DNA from: Pseudocolwellia agarivorans
Lineage (GTDB): Bacteria; Pseudomonadota; Gammaproteobacteria; Enterobacterales; Alteromonadaceae
Direction of reading: 5' to 3'
NCBI RefSeq assembly: GCF_002000085.1
Contig: NZ_MUZU01000007.1
Span: 62,001 to 126,000 of the forward strand
Length of the DNA: 64,000 nucleotides
Part shown: positions 27,173-38,148 of the stretch, piece after piece
Numbering within the stretch: the first letter of the stretch is position 1
How the letters are laid out: every line of letters begins with the position of its first letter
Notes under the pieces: model-generated
What the model saw: only the letters and a program-made list of their open reading frames with translations
Told to the model about the DNA's origin: nothing
Database searches by the model: none
Position numbers and translations under genes: made by a program

Positions 27173-28219
27173 ATGATGTCGAACTCTCACTTATTACAAC
27201 AACTCGTTGATGGTCAATCGTTAAGTCAGCAAGAAGCGGAACAGTTTTTTACCAATACCTTTAATGGCAATGTAGATCCATCTCTATTAGCTTCCGCCCT
27301 TACCGCCTTAAAAATAAAAGGTGAAACAGCCGAAGAAATTGCTGGTGCAGCTATTGCGGTGCGCGCTTGCGCTACTGATTTTCCAAAGCAAACAAATGAT
27401 GTAGCAGACTGTGTTGGCACAGGTGGCGACGGCGCTAATACCATCAATATTTCAACTACAGCGGCTATTCTTGCTGCGGCGTGTGGTTTAAAAATGGCTA
27501 AACATGGTAATCGCAGTGTATCGAGCATGTCTGGCTCTGCTGATTTATTAGAAGCCTTAGGTGTTAATTTATCTATGTCGCCTGAAACGGCAAGCGAGTG
27601 TTTAGCACAAGCCAATATTTGCTTTTTGTATGCGCCAGCTTATCACCCCGGTTTTAAATATGCCGGCCCCGTTCGCAAAGCCATGGGGATAAGAACCCTG
27701 TTTAATATTTTAGGGCCATTAGTTAATCCTGCATTTCCATCAACCATGCTACTTGGTGTTTATACACCAACGTTAATTCCTGTTATTGCACAAAGTTTAT
27801 TATTAACAGGCGTAAAACGCGCTTGGGTTGTACATGGTAGCGGATTAGATGAAATAGCTTTGCATGGCGAAACGCAGCTTATTGAAATAGCTAATGGTAC
27901 AATGCAAGAAAAAACCATTTCGCCTGAAGCTTTTGGTTTATCACGTTACACCCTTGAAGATATTAAAGGCGGAACACCTGAAGAGAATGCTCTTTATATT
28001 AAAGACATATTAAAAGGTAACGGGCTACCTGCTCATAACGCTGCGGTAATCATCAACTGTGCAGCATTGTTATATTTGCATGATAAAGCTGACAACTTAA
28101 AAGATGCAGCAATTATGGCAAAAGACGTTTTAGCATCAGGCATAGCATTCGATACACTTGGTAAACTGGTTGAAGTGTCGAACCAAACACCGAATGAAGC
28201 AGTAAAGGTAGAAAAATAA
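27173..28219 (+). CDS. trpD: Anthranilate phosphoribosyltransferase
   Basis: A 348-residue enzyme joining anthranilate to PRPP. The PRPP loop is DCVGTGGDGANTINIST, followed by KHGNRSVSSMSGSADLLE and by FAPAYHPG-type and NPA-type blocks (FLYAPAYHPGFKYAGPVR, LGPLVNPA). It is a stand-alone TrpD of normal length. It starts 7 bp after trpG and ends one base before the trpCF start codon. Confidence 0.97.
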   Translation: MMSNSHLLQQLVDGQSLSQQEAEQFFTNTFNGNVDPSLLASALTALKIKGETAEEIAGAAIAVRACATDFPKQTNDVADCVGTGGDGANTINISTTAAILAAACGLKMAKHGNRSVSSMSGSADLLEALGVNLSMSPETASECLAQANICFLYAPAYHPGFKYAGPVRKAMGIRTLFNILGPLVNPAFPSTMLLGVYTPTLIPVIAQSLLLTGVKRAWVVHGSGLDEIALHGETQLIEIANGTMQEKTISPEAFGLSRYTLEDIKGGTPEENALYIKDILKGNGLPAHNAAVIINCAALLYLHDKADNLKDAAIMAKDVLASGIAFDTLGKLVEVSNQTPNEAVKVEK

Positions 28220-28220
28220 C

Positions 28221-29624
28221 ATGGCAAATATTTTAGAAAAAATCGTCGCAGATAGACGTATTTCAATTGAAGCATTAAAGAAAACTTTACCACTAGAATC
28301 ATTTAAAGATTCACTTGTTCCTACAAACAAAAGTATGTACAAAGCGCTAACTCGCACTGAAGAAAAACCATATGCTGGCTTTATTTTAGAATGTAAAAAA
28401 GCATCGCCATCAAAAGGCCTTATTCGTGCTGACTTTGATGTAAAAGAAATTTGCACCATTTACGACAAATATGCGGCTGCAATATCCGTACTTACTGAAG
28501 AAAAGTACTTTCAAGGTTCATTTGAATATCTTGAAATAGTAGCGAACACTGTAAAATGCCCTGTGCTTAACAAAGACTTTTTTATTGATACTTACCAAGT
28601 TTATTTAGCTCGCTATTACGGCGCTGATGCCATTTTATTAATGCTAAGTGTTCTATCTGATGAAGAATACAAAGAGCTAGCAGCCGTTGCAGAGCAATAC
28701 AATTTATCTATTTTAACTGAAATTTCTACTGATGAAGAACGCGACCGAGCAATTGCGTTGGGCGCAAAACTTATTGGTATAAATAATCGTAATCTACGTG
28801 ATCTTTCTACCGACATATCTCGTACATTTGATTACGCGCCTACAATTCCTAACGACAGACTCGTTATTTCAGAATCAGGTATTTATACCAATGATCAAGT
28901 AAGAGAGCTAGCTCCTGCAGTAGATGGCTTTTTGGTAGGTAGTTCAGTCATGTCGCAAAACGACATAGACCTTGCTTGTAGAAAACTCATATTAGGTAAC
29001 AACAAAGTATGTGGTTTAACAGCGCCAGAATACGCACAAGCAGCACGTGAGTCAGGAGCTGTATACGGTGGATTAATATTTGCTGAAAAATCGCCACGTT
29101 ATGTTACCAGCGAACAAGCAAAAGAAATCGTAACGCAAGAAACATCACTGAACTATGTGGGGGTTTTTGTAAACCACCCGATTGAAGAAGTTGCGACACG
29201 CGTTAAAGCCTTAAACCTTTATGCTGTTCAGCTACACGGACAAGAAGATCAAAACTACATCAACAAGTTACAAGCACTATTAAATGAAAATGGCGCAAGT
29301 ACTTGTGAAATATGGAAAGCGCAAAGTGTAGAAACCACAATACCTGAATTATCGCTAACCAATATACAGCATACTGTTTTAGACGGTAAAAACGCAGGCA
29401 GCGGTCAAACGTTTAACTGGCAAGGGTTAGCCGATAGCGAGCAAGATTTATCAAGCTGCTTTTTAGCAGGTGGCCTGAACGTTGAAAATATAAAACAAGC
29501 AGTCAACTTACTGACTGAACACGACTTATTCGGCTTAGACCTCAACTCTGGTGTTGAAGCAAGCCCTGGCATTAAATGCAGCGAGAAGCTTACTCAAGTT
29601 TTCGCAGAAATACGGAACTATTAG
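28221..29624 (+). CDS. trpCF: Bifunctional indole-3-glycerol-phosphate synthase / phosphoribosylanthranilate isomerase
   Basis: A 467-residue fusion. The TrpC barrel (about 1-255) has [36 protein letters not shown] and VISESGIY. The TrpF barrel (about 260-467) has [30 protein letters not shown] and a [15 protein letters not shown] phosphate-binding end. The fusion order is the same as in E. coli TrpC. It carries out two consecutive steps, although in reverse order along the chain. It lies two bases after trpD. Confidence 0.97.
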   Translation: MANILEKIVADRRISIEALKKTLPLESFKDSLVPTNKSMYKALTRTEEKPYAGFILECKKASPSKGLIRADFDVKEICTIYDKYAAAISVLTEEKYFQGSFEYLEIVANTVKCPVLNKDFFIDTYQVYLARYYGADAILLMLSVLSDEEYKELAAVAEQYNLSILTEISTDEERDRAIALGAKLIGINNRNLRDLSTDISRTFDYAPTIPNDRLVISESGIYTNDQVRELAPAVDGFLVGSSVMSQNDIDLACRKLILGNNKVCGLTAPEYAQAARESGAVYGGLIFAEKSPRYVTSEQAKEIVTQETSLNYVGVFVNHPIEEVATRVKALNLYAVQLHGQEDQNYINKLQALLNENGASTCEIWKAQSVETTIPELSLTNIQHTVLDGKNAGSGQTFNWQGLADSEQDLSSCFLAGGLNVENIKQAVNLLTEHDLFGLDLNSGVEASPGIKCSEKLTQVFAEIRNY

Positions 29625-29626
29625 CA

Positions 29627-30847
29627 ATGACAACTAATACAGAAACAACAGAAGTGAAAAAATCATTACCCGCTTACTTTGGTGAGTTTGGTGGCATGTT
29701 CGTAGGTGAATTATTAGTACCTGCACTTGAGCAGCTTGAACAAGAATTTATCGCGTCGCAAACTGACGAAGCTTTTTTAGCAGAATTTAATAAGCTACTT
29801 ACAAGCTATGCAGGCCGACCAACGCCTTTAACCCTTTGTAGAAACTTAGTTAAAAATCCTTTAGCTAAAATATACTTAAAGCGTGAAGATTTATTACACG
29901 GTGGCGCTCACAAAACTAACCAAGTATTAGGCCAAGCTTTACTGGCTAAACGCATGGGGAAAACTGAAATAATTGCTGAAACAGGCGCAGGTCAACATGG
30001 TGTTGCTACCGCTATTGCTTGTTCATTATTAGGTTTAAAATGTCGAATTTACATGGGCGCAGTAGATTGTGCTCGCCAACAACCTAACGTATTTAGAATG
30101 GAATTAATGGGCGCAACGGTTATTCCTGTAACCGCAGGTAGCGGCACATTAAAAGATGCCGTAAACGAAGCACTTCGCGACTGGTCTGCTAATTACGAAG
30201 ACGCTCATTACCTTTTAGGTACAGCAGCTGGCCCTCACCCATTCCCGACGATTGTTCGTGAATTTCAAAAAATGATTGGTGAAGAAGCTAAAGCACAACT
30301 ACTTGAAGAAGAAGGTCGACTCCCTGATTACGTAGTTGCTTGTGTGGGTGGCGGTTCAAACGCTATTGGTATGTTTAACGATTTCATTGAAGATAAAGAC
30401 GTTAAATTAATTGGTGTTGAAGCGGGTGGTAAAGGTGTAAATACACATCATCACGGTGCAACATTAGTCGCAGGTACTAAAGGTATGTTACACGGTAACT
30501 ACACCTACATTATGCAAGACGATAACGGTCAGATAGAAGAAAGTTACTCTATTTCAGCAGGTTTAGACTACCCTGCTGTTGGTCCTCAGCACGCATTTTT
30601 AAAAGATACTGGTCGTGCGCAATACGTACCTATTAATGACGATGAAGCTTTAAACGCTTTTCAGGCATTAGCCATGAATGAAGGTATTATTCCTGCGTTA
30701 GAATCTTCTCATGCACTGGCTCATGCACTTAAAATGGCTGATGCCGTTACTGAAGAAACCATTATATTAGTGAACTTATCAGGCCGTGGCGATAAAGATT
30801 TAGCTCACGTTCATACTGTTTTAGAAGCTCAAAAAGGAGAAGCGTAA
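29627..30847 (+). CDS. trpB: Tryptophan synthase beta chain
   Basis: A 406-residue PLP enzyme condensing indole and serine. HGGAHKTNQ contains the PLP lysine (Lys96). [13 protein letters not shown] and [12 protein letters not shown] give the phosphate and glycine-rich binding loops. I start at the ATG at 29627, two bases after the trpCF stop; the product then begins [12 protein letters not shown] and goes straight into the conserved [14 protein letters not shown]. An in-frame ATG at 29576 lies inside trpCF and is rejected. The stop codon overlaps the trpA ATG by one base. Confidence 0.97.
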   Translation: MTTNTETTEVKKSLPAYFGEFGGMFVGELLVPALEQLEQEFIASQTDEAFLAEFNKLLTSYAGRPTPLTLCRNLVKNPLAKIYLKREDLLHGGAHKTNQVLGQALLAKRMGKTEIIAETGAGQHGVATAIACSLLGLKCRIYMGAVDCARQQPNVFRMELMGATVIPVTAGSGTLKDAVNEALRDWSANYEDAHYLLGTAAGPHPFPTIVREFQKMIGEEAKAQLLEEEGRLPDYVVACVGGGSNAIGMFNDFIEDKDVKLIGVEAGGKGVNTHHHGATLVAGTKGMLHGNYTYIMQDDNGQIEESYSISAGLDYPAVGPQHAFLKDTGRAQYVPINDDEALNAFQALAMNEGIIPALESSHALAHALKMADAVTEETIILVNLSGRGDKDLAHVHTVLEAQKGEA

Positions 30848-31677
30848 TGACTCAATCAACTAACAATGCCGGTTATCGTTACGACCAATGCTTCGCTGAC
30901 CTAAAAGCTAAAAACGAAGGCGCTTTTATCCCATTCGTTACCATTGGCGATCCAAACGCAGAACAGTCATTAGCAGTAATTAAAACCTTAATTGATGCCG
31001 GTGCCGACGCCCTTGAATTAGGTATTCCTTTTTCAGATCCAAGTGCCGATGGTGTAACTATTCAAATGGCTGCTTTACGAGCTATTAATGCAGGTACAAC
31101 AACGGATAGATGTATTGATATACTCACTAAAATACGTGAATATGCACCTAACATTCCTATTGGCTTATTACTTTACGGCAACTTAATTTTTGCTCGTGGA
31201 TTAGATAAGTTTTATGGCGATATGGCAAAAGCCGGTGTCGATTCAGTATTAATTGCAGATTTACCGATAAGAGAATGCGCACCATTTAAAGCAGCGGCTC
31301 TTAAACATGGAATTGCGCCTATTTTTATTGCTCCGCCTAATGCGAGTGAAGAAAGCCTACAGCATGTAGCAGAAAATGGCTCAGGCTACACTTATGTATT
31401 AAGTAGAGCAGGAGTTACAGGCGCAGAGACTAAAGCGGCAATGCCAGCCAATGCGTTAATTGAAACCCTAACTAAATACAAAGCAGCTCCACCGGTATTA
31501 GGTTTTGGTATATCAGCACCTGAACAAGTTAAAGAAGCACTTTTAGCAGGTGCAGCTGGAGCGATAAGTGGTTCAGCCGTAGTTAAAATAATTGAGAATA
31601 ATTTAGAAGATTATTCAGCAATGAATAAAGAATTATCTACTTTTATTAGCAGTATGAAAGCTGCGACTAAAGCGTAG
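30847..31677 (+). CDS. trpA: Tryptophan synthase alpha chain
   Basis: A 276-residue TIM barrel that splits indole-3-glycerol phosphate to indole, which is channelled to Trp[16 protein letters not shown] and [16 protein letters not shown] carry the catalytic Glu and Asp. [10 protein letters not shown] and [10 protein letters not shown] hold the phosphate-binding residues. It is the last gene of the operon, overlapping trpB by one base, with a terminator 35 bp downstream. Confidence 0.97.
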   Translation: MTQSTNNAGYRYDQCFADLKAKNEGAFIPFVTIGDPNAEQSLAVIKTLIDAGADALELGIPFSDPSADGVTIQMAALRAINAGTTTDRCIDILTKIREYAPNIPIGLLLYGNLIFARGLDKFYGDMAKAGVDSVLIADLPIRECAPFKAAALKHGIAPIFIAPPNASEESLQHVAENGSGYTYVLSRAGVTGAETKAAMPANALIETLTKYKAAPPVLGFGISAPEQVKEALLAGAAGAISGSAVVKIIENNLEDYSAMNKELSTFISSMKAATKA

Positions 31678-31711
31678 TTATAAAGCTATTAAACTGAATT
31701 AAAATTAATTG

Positions 31712-31745
31712 AAAAGACGTTTTATTTACTTATAAAGCGTCTTTT
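31712..31745. terminator. Bidirectional terminator between trpA and the GGDEF-EAL gene
   Basis: AAAAGACG (31712-31719) pairs with CGTCTTTT (31738-31745), with an 18-base AT-rich loop. A-runs and T-runs on both sides suit termination of the convergent trpA and GGDEF-EAL transcripts. Confidence 0.6.
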
Positions 31746-31767
31746 AAAATTTATTCATAGTTAAGCG

Positions 31768-33702
31768 TTAAATAACACGCGATGTTGATGGCGTCCAAGT
31801 ACCTGTTCCCATATGAGCTAAGTGATTCATTCCTTGTTTTAATACTTTATTACCTACGTTTTTTGAACTTTCAGGGCGACTAATTAAATAGCCTTGAATG
31901 TATACAACACCTAAAGATTTTAATAACTCTAGCTGAATAACCTCTTCAATACCCTCCGCAACAATTTTTAAATCTAAACGTTGAGAAAGCTCAACTATCG
32001 ATTTTAAAATTTTACGGTATTTTTCGTTATGGCTTGCTTCAGAAACAAACATACGATCAATTTTTAGTACATCCACAGGAAGTGTAGCTAAAACAGAAAG
32101 TGAACTGAAACCAGTACCAAAATCATCAATAGCAATAAATACACCTTCTTTTCTAAGCTTTTCTAATTCTGAAATAATGTTATCTGAAATATCAATAAAA
32201 CATGATTCGGTTATTTCCAACATTAAAGACTTTGGTGGTAACCCTGTTTTATTCAACGTATCCATAACCCAGTCATAAATGGGTCGATGTTTTAATTGTA
32301 CTCCAGATACGTTGACGGATATTTTAGTTTTAGTCATGCCTGCATTATGCCAAGCAGCCATTTGACGACACGCTTCGTTAAGGATCCAGTCACCTAACAC
32401 TAATATCTGATTTGAATCTTCGGCAATAGGAATAAACTCAGCAGGTGTAACAATACCCTCAATAGGATGTTGCCATCTAACCAATGCTTCAAAGTAACTG
32501 ATAGCACAACCATCAACATGTATAATAGGTTGAAAAGCTAAAAAGAAACTATTTGAGGCTATACCTAACCTCATTTCTTCTAATAAATAATGATAACGTC
32601 TTAATTTACTTCCCATTTCTGGAGAGTAAATACGATAAATACCACGCCCTTCTTTTTTAGCGCGGTACATTGCAACATCGGCCATTTGCACCAGAGCATC
32701 AGGACTATTGGCGCTATCAGGATATGCCGCAATACCTATACTTGCACTAATTTTAATGAGCTTATTACCTAAAACAAAATCGCGTTCTAACTCTTTTAAT
32801 ACGTGTTTTGCTATATTTACAGCGATTTCTGGATCATCAATATTCTGAATAAATAAAGTAAATTCATCACCACCTAATCGCGATAAGTTATATTCTTTAT
32901 CTTCTTCATTATCGCTAAAATTTAAATTTTGACTTCTTACAACACTTCTTAAACGCTCAGCGACTTGAATTAATACTTCATCCCCAAAAGAATGTCCAAA
33001 CGAGTCATTCACCTGTTTAAATCCATCTAAATCGATAAACAATAAACCACATTTTGTTTTTGTTTCATCTGCAATAGCGATTTGTTCGTTAATATGTTCT
33101 AAAAACTTATGTCGATTAATTAACGATGTTAGCTTGTCGCAATATGCACTTTGTTCAGAGTTAATTTGATAAATTTTTGCGTATTTGGTGAGGTCTTCAA
33201 TATAAATATTAAGTTGAGATAACGCTGAATAAGATTTTTTTTTGGTACTATTTCTACCAAAAGTAACAATTAAGTCTTCAGCTTGAGCACACATCGGCAT
33301 TAATATTTTATCCAGCTTACTACGTTGGTAATTCACCGCTAAGGTAAAAACAACACACGAAATAATGATAAAAGCGGAAAGAGGAAATAATAATCCTAAT
33401 AAAACAATATAAGTGACGTTTCGAAGAGGTATAACGGAGTTGGGACTGTTCTGATCATGTAATGCAATAAGTAATTGATTATTTTGTTTCTTTAAAGGAA
33501 GTAATAATGCGGTACTAATAAAACTATCACCAATACTTAAAGGCTCTGATTCGACTAATGTAAAGGTTTCGTCGGGGTAATTAAAAAAGGGAGATTTAAC
33601 TTCTTTTGCTAACTCAGTTACAAATATAACGTATATAAATATGATAAAAATCATTGCTAGTAAACCTAGCATTTTCCAGAACTTTGTTCTTATACTTGTC
33701 AA
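31768..33702 (-). CDS. Membrane GGDEF-EAL protein (cyclic-di-GMP turnover)
   Basis: A 644-residue protein. A transmembrane helix at about 10-30, a periplasmic stretch, and a second helix at about 95-122 form the sensor part. A short linker leads to a GGDEF domain with the intact motif at 277-281 (SRLGGDEF) and an EAL domain with the intact motif at 405-407 (YFEALVRW). EAL catalytic blocks IAIDDFGTGFSSL, VLKIDRMFV and IVAEGIEE are present, so phosphodiesterase activity is likely. The inhibitory RxxD site normally found shortly before GGDEF is not visible (KEYN there). Which activity dominates cannot be told. It stands alone, convergent with trpA. Confidence 0.9.
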   Translation of the reverse strand: MTSIRTKFWKMLGLLAMIFIIFIYVIFVTELAKEVKSPFFNYPDETFTLVESEPLSIGDSFISTALLLPLKKQNNQLLIALHDQNSPNSVIPLRNVTYIVLLGLLFPLSAFIIISCVVFTLAVNYQRSKLDKILMPMCAQAEDLIVTFGRNSTKKKSYSALSQLNIYIEDLTKYAKIYQINSEQSAYCDKLTSLINRHKFLEHINEQIAIADETKTKCGLLFIDLDGFKQVNDSFGHSFGDEVLIQVAERLRSVVRSQNLNFSDNEEDKEYNLSRLGGDEFTLFIQNIDDPEIAVNIAKHVLKELERDFVLGNKLIKISASIGIAAYPDSANSPDALVQMADVAMYRAKKEGRGIYRIYSPEMGSKLRRYHYLLEEMRLGIASNSFFLAFQPIIHVDGCAISYFEALVRWQHPIEGIVTPAEFIPIAEDSNQILVLGDWILNEACRQMAAWHNAGMTKTKISVNVSGVQLKHRPIYDWVMDTLNKTGLPPKSLMLEITESCFIDISDNIISELEKLRKEGVFIAIDDFGTGFSSLSVLATLPVDVLKIDRMFVSEASHNEKYRKILKSIVELSQRLDLKIVAEGIEEVIQLELLKSLGVVYIQGYLISRPESSKNVGNKVLKQGMNHLAHMGTGTWTPSTSRVI

Positions 33703-33841
33703 ATTTACATCCCTTCAATTTTTGCTACGTGCTACTTCAAGATATTTGAACATAATACATTACTAAGCAAGAACAAAATAATAAAGCTATATCTATAGAA
33801 TAGTAAAAATATCTCATCATTCAAAAAAGAACTCTCTATAT

Positions 33842-34219
33842 TTACACATTTAAAATTTTAAACGTGTAAAAAGCTGATAAAAAGAATAATACGATGAAAA
33901 ATACAATAAAAAAGTAAAAGTATATATGTTTTATCTTATTCATTATTTTATTCCAAAAGTAAATTTTATCCGCTTTGTTTAGATTTACTTTACCAAAAAG
34001 GTTAATGAATAAATAAAATAGTAAAGTCCACAAGAAAAGCAATAAGTAGTTAATCGACAAATTATTTTGCAAGTCATTTAAAATAATCATGCGATAAAAA
34101 ACAACAAAAATAAAAACTAATGCCACATAAAATACTGCAGACTTAAGCGGATAGAGTTTTCGAGCTAGTGTTTGTAACCAATACAATATAATATAAAAGA
34201 CAGAAACCAAGTTAATCAA
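33842..34219 (-). CDS. Small hypothetical membrane protein
   Basis: A 125-residue, extremely AT-rich ORF encoding four likely membrane helices (about residues 5-20, 27-46, 58-78 and 97-120), with short basic loops between. I recognise no family. The long hydrophobic segments arranged with basic loops suggest a real membrane protein, but the low GC content makes spurious hydrophobic ORFs more likely. It lies between the GGDEF-EAL gene and the ycaO promoter region on the minus strand. Confidence 0.5.
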   Translation of the reverse strand: MINLVSVFYIILYWLQTLARKLYPLKSAVFYVALVFIFVVFYRMIILNDLQNNLSINYLLLFLWTLLFYLFINLFGKVNLNKADKIYFWNKIMNKIKHIYFYFFIVFFIVLFFLSAFYTFKILNV

Positions 34220-34263
34220 TTATTTTCAAGCATCATCCCTCTTTCATTTATTTTCTTCAAGTT

Positions 34264-34293
34264 AATTTAAGTTCGCCTAGCTTTCGGTATAAT
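34264..34293 (+). promoter_or_regulatory. Possible ycaO promoter
   Basis: A consensus -10 box TATAAT at 34288-34293 has a weak -35 (TTTAAG) 16 bases upstream. It lies 50 bp before the ycaO ATG. Only the -10 element is convincing. Confidence 0.45.
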
Positions 34294-34343
34294 AATCTTC
34301 ATAATATGCATTAACTTAATACACCTACTGTCGAGACATTTTC

Positions 34344-36098
34344 ATGACTGAAAACACAAACGAAAAAACCTTTATTAAAGGTAAAGATCGCGACCTTGAA
34401 TCATCTATTTCTACCATGCAAGAAAAGCTTGTTTCTTTCGGTTTTGATATTGTAGAAGCTTCATGGTTAAACCCGCTTGCTAATTGCTATTCTGTTCACA
34501 TTAAAGATGCATCATGTGGATTAATGTTCACTAACGGTAAAGGCTCTTCTGCAAAGTCATGTTTAGCGAGCGCTTTAGGTGAATATTTTGAGCGTTTAAG
34601 TTGTAACTACTTTTTTGCTGATTATTACCTAGGTGAAGAAATCTCGAATAGTGAATTTGTTCATTACCCGAATGAAAAATGGTTTTTCAGCGAAGACGAT
34701 ACAATTCCTGAAGGTATTCTTGACGAAGGCTTATGGGATTACTTTGATCCTAATAAAGAAATAACCGTTGATAAACTTTACGACATGAACTCAGGTAACG
34801 GTGAGCGTGGCATTTGTGCTCTACCTTATATACGAGAGCGTGATCAAAAAGCTATTTATGTACCTGTCAACATTATTGGTAACGTATTTGTTAGTAATGG
34901 AATGTCGGCAGGCAATACACAAAACGAAGCACGCGTGCAAAGTTTATCTGAAGTATTTGAACGCTACGTAAAAAACAAAATTATTGCGGAAGGTATTTGT
35001 TTACCAGAAGTACCTCTAGAAGTATTAGAACGATTCCCAACTATTTTAGCCGATTGTAAAGAGCTAGAAAGCCATGGCTTCCACTTACGTATTGCTGATG
35101 CATCGTTAGGTGGCTTATACCCTGTAATGAGCGTAACCTTAATTAACCCTAAAGACGGAAGTGTATTTGCATCGTTTGGTGCTCATCCAAGTTTTGAAGT
35201 GGCATTAGAACGTACGGTAACCGAATTATTACAAGGTAGAAGTTTAGATCAATTAGACGTATTTCAACCACCAAGTTTTGATGAAGACGAAATAGCCTCT
35301 CCTCACAATATTGAATTACACTTTATTGATTCAAGTGGCTTTATTTCTTACGACTTTTTTAAAGAAACGCCTGATTACGAATTTGTTGACTGGGATTTTG
35401 ACGCTGATACACAAAGCGAATACGACAACCTTGTAAAGATTATTCACGACATGGGTCACGACATATTGATATCTGACTATAACCATTTAGATGTATACGC
35501 TTGTCGTATATTAGTAGCAGGCATGTCAGACATTTACCCTGTAGATGAAATTGTTTGGAACAACAATAATGACGGCGCCTTATTCAGAGAAGCCTTTTTA
35601 ACCTTAAAAGATGGTGATCCAGAGGAATGGCTAGAAATTTTAGACGCATTAGAGCAAGGCGGATACAACGACGCACTTGCTGCCGCAGAATTTATTGGTT
35701 TAGCGCCAGACGCTGGGACAACCTGGGCAGACTTCCGCTTGGGAGAAATGAAAGCTGTACTTGCGCTAGCAGCACAAGATGAACAAGCGCTTGATTGGGT
35801 TAACTGGGCATTACATTTAGACCAAAACAATGAAGAAAACACACGTAAATATCGTTGTTTACAAGCATTACTTGAAATAAAGTGGGATGAGTCGCGTGAC
35901 TATAGCCAATACATGACATCGTTAGGGTTAATGTACGGTAAAGAGCTTTCAGAGCGTTGTTTAGATATAGTTGAAGGTAAGATAATATTTGACGGATTAC
36001 ATTGCCCAGGCTTAAGCTTAGAAGGTTTTGATACACATCAAAAACTACTTGAAGGTTATAAAAAGCTGCAAGCTGCAAAAGTTAAAAACTGGAAGTAA
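34344..36098 (+). CDS. ycaO: YcaO, 30S ribosomal protein S12 methylthiotransferase accessory protein
   Basis: A 584-residue protein, matching the 586 of E. coli YcaO. The ATP-binding YcaO core occupies about residues 60-400: GKGSSAKSCLASALGEYFERLSCNYF and NGMSAGNTQNEARVQSLSEVFERYVK contain the conserved acidic residues that bind magnesium and ATP. The C-terminal 150 residues are the helical extension of the E. coli type. In E. coli it aids RimO-dependent methylthiolation of S12. No adjacent RiPP precursor or partner is seen, so the S12 role is more likely than peptide heterocyclisation. Confidence 0.94.
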   Translation: MTENTNEKTFIKGKDRDLESSISTMQEKLVSFGFDIVEASWLNPLANCYSVHIKDASCGLMFTNGKGSSAKSCLASALGEYFERLSCNYFFADYYLGEEISNSEFVHYPNEKWFFSEDDTIPEGILDEGLWDYFDPNKEITVDKLYDMNSGNGERGICALPYIRERDQKAIYVPVNIIGNVFVSNGMSAGNTQNEARVQSLSEVFERYVKNKIIAEGICLPEVPLEVLERFPTILADCKELESHGFHLRIADASLGGLYPVMSVTLINPKDGSVFASFGAHPSFEVALERTVTELLQGRSLDQLDVFQPPSFDEDEIASPHNIELHFIDSSGFISYDFFKETPDYEFVDWDFDADTQSEYDNLVKIIHDMGHDILISDYNHLDVYACRILVAGMSDIYPVDEIVWNNNNDGALFREAFLTLKDGDPEEWLEILDALEQGGYNDALAAAEFIGLAPDAGTTWADFRLGEMKAVLALAAQDEQALDWVNWALHLDQNNEENTRKYRCLQALLEIKWDESRDYSQYMTSLGLMYGKELSERCLDIVEGKIIFDGLHCPGLSLEGFDTHQKLLEGYKKLQAAKVKNWK

Positions 36099-36175
36099 TA
36101 ATAGGGTTTAAAACATAAAAAACAGCTGTTTTTGATCACAAATCAATCTCAAGATAATTAGCTAATTAATCGTTC

Positions 36176-36205
36176 ACAAGGGGGGACTGCTTCCCCCTTG
36201 TATAA
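36176..36205. terminator. G-rich hairpin downstream of ycaO
   Basis: ACAAGGGGG pairs with CCCCCTTGT around an 8-base loop, making a GC-rich stem in very AT-rich DNA, 80 bp after the ycaO stop. No T-run follows, so it may be a Rho-aided terminator or an mRNA-stabilising hairpin. A loopless palindrome AAAAACAGCTGTTTTT lies at about 36118. In the rest of the 513-bp gap to purF I see only the purF terminator. Confidence 0.45.
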
Positions 36206-36540
36206 CACTCTAATCAAAAAAACCTTTATCCCTCTCCAAATCAATCCAAACTCGGAATAATTAATTTTTTAATCTACTGATTTATAAAGATTTAACAAAT
36301 ATAAATACTAGCCGAATAACACCCCCATTATTTCCTAATGTTAAAGTTTATTCATATAAAATCTGGCTAATAACTGATTATTAGCAATACAAACAACGAC
36401 ATTAGATGATTAAATTGAAATATTAAACATATACCTTATCCCTGTTCGGATTATTTATTGTTATTAAATCAAAAAGTTATCAATGGTTTTAAACAGAAGG
36501 AATAATAAATTAATCAATAAGAAGAAAGATAAAATTAGTT

Positions 36541-36573
36541 AAAAAAAATCCCCACTAATTTCTTAGTAAGGAT
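36541..36573 (-). terminator. Rho-independent terminator of purF
   Basis: A stem of ATCC-ACTAA type (36547-36557 with 36562-36572) is followed on the minus strand by eight T residues. It lies about 40 bp after the purF stop. Confidence 0.7.
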
Positions 36574-36611
36574 CTTATAACTTTTATTAATCAATAGAAG
36601 TTAATTAAAAG

Positions 36612-38129
36612 CTATTCCGCACCTTCATTGTACATATCAATAATAGATTCGGCATTGCGATCAGAATTTTCTTTTGACTCATTGTTTCGTAATGCATCTA
36701 ACTTATCTAAATAAGATTGGTTAATATCTTTAGTAATATACTGACCATTAAATACTGATGTATCAAACATTTTAATTTCAGGATTCGCAGCATTTACTGC
36801 CGAAACTAAGTCTTCAATTGATTGGAATATAAGTTTATCTGCACCAATTAAATCACAAATATCATCTAATTCACGACCATGTGCAATAAGCTCATTAGCA
36901 CTCGGCATATCAATACCATAAACATTAGGAAAACGTACTTCTGGAGCAGCTGAAGCAAAATAAACTTTTTTAGCTCCTGACGCTCTAGCCATTTCAATTA
37001 TTTGACCTGATGTTGTGCCTCGAACAATAGAGTCATCAACTAATAGAACATTTTTATTTTTAAACTCTGCACCAATAGCATTCAGTTTTTGACGAACAGA
37101 TTTTTTACGTTGCTCTTGTCCAGGCATAATAAAAGTACGACCAATATATCTATTTTTTACAAAACCTTGGCGATATGGAACATTTAACTGATGAGCTATT
37201 TCTAACGCGGTATCACATGAAGTTTCAGGGATCGGAATTACCACATCTATGTCTAAATCTTCCCATTCTTTAGCTATTTTTTCGCCTAATTTTTTACCCA
37301 TTTCAATTCGTGATGCATAAACTGAAATTTTATCAATTGTAGAATCTGGACGAGCAAAATAAACGTATTCAAATATACATGGACAATATTGCGGAGCTTC
37401 AGCACATTGCTGGCTATATAATTCACCTGACTCTGTAAAATAAATCGCTTCACCTGGAGCAACATCTCTTACAAATTCATAGCCACAAGCATCTAATGCA
37501 ACAGATTCAGATGCAACCATATATTCTAAGCCGGTTTCAGTTTCTTTTTTACCAAAAACAAGCGGTCGAATACCATTTGGATCGCGAAAAGCTATCATGC
37601 CATGCCCTATAATTAGAGCAACCGTTGCATATGCACCTCTTACACGCTTATGAACATGACTTATTGCATTAAATAAGTCATCAGGTGTAAGTTCTAAATT
37701 ACTTGTGCATTGCAGCTCATGAGCCAAAATATTTAGTAATAATTCAGAATCAGATGTTGTATTAACATGGCGTCTAGCATTAAGGTTTAACCACTGTTTT
37801 AACTCTTCAGCATTCGTTAAATTACCATTATGCGCTAATGAAATACCAAAAGGTGAATTAGCATAAAAAGGTTGTGCTTCAGAAGAGCTAGATGATCCCG
37901 CTGTTGGATATCTAATATGACCAATACCAATAGTCCCTTGAAGTCTCAACATATGGCGGGTATGAAAAACATCTTTCACTAAGCCATTAGCTTTACGCAT
38001 TCTAAAGGTATTGTCGCTAATAGTGACAATACCTGCTGCATCTTGACCTCGGTGTTGAAGCACTGTTAATCCGTCATAGATTAATTGACTTACGTTACTT
38101 TTACCAACTATGCCAACAATACCACACAT
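36612..38129 (-). CDS. purF: Amidophosphoribosyltransferase
   Basis: A 505-residue enzyme for the first committed step of purine synthesis (PRPP plus glutamine to phosphoribosylamine). [21 protein letters not shown] has the N-terminal nucleophile Cys2 and no propeptide. The phosphoribosyltransferase domain contains the PRPP motif [16 protein letters not shown]. The length equals the E. coli enzyme. It follows cvpA by 19 bp, the classical cvpA-purF operon. Confidence 0.97.
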   Translation of the reverse strand: MCGIVGIVGKSNVSQLIYDGLTVLQHRGQDAAGIVTISDNTFRMRKANGLVKDVFHTRHMLRLQGTIGIGHIRYPTAGSSSSSEAQPFYANSPFGISLAHNGNLTNAEELKQWLNLNARRHVNTTSDSELLLNILAHELQCTSNLELTPDDLFNAISHVHKRVRGAYATVALIIGHGMIAFRDPNGIRPLVFGKKETETGLEYMVASESVALDACGYEFVRDVAPGEAIYFTESGELYSQQCAEAPQYCPCIFEYVYFARPDSTIDKISVYASRIEMGKKLGEKIAKEWEDLDIDVVIPIPETSCDTALEIAHQLNVPYRQGFVKNRYIGRTFIMPGQEQRKKSVRQKLNAIGAEFKNKNVLLVDDSIVRGTTSGQIIEMARASGAKKVYFASAAPEVRFPNVYGIDMPSANELIAHGRELDDICDLIGADKLIFQSIEDLVSAVNAANPEIKMFDTSVFNGQYITKDINQSYLDKLDALRNNESKENSDRNAESIIDMYNEGAE

Positions 38130-38148
38130 GAAATTATTCTCCGCTGAC

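Noticed and set aside
29576-29626. Upstream in-frame ATG for trpB
   Set aside because: It lies inside trpCF; the ATG at 29627 begins directly before the conserved TrpB sequence and just after the trpCF stop.
34344-36098. YcaO as part of a RiPP (azoline) biosynthetic cluster
   Set aside because: Length and C-terminal extension match the E. coli S12-type protein, and no precursor peptide or modifying enzymes flank it.
36117-36133. AAAAACAGCTGTTTTT palindrome after ycaO as a terminator
   Set aside because: It has no loop sequence, so a stable stem-loop would need to open central pairs; kept only as a note.
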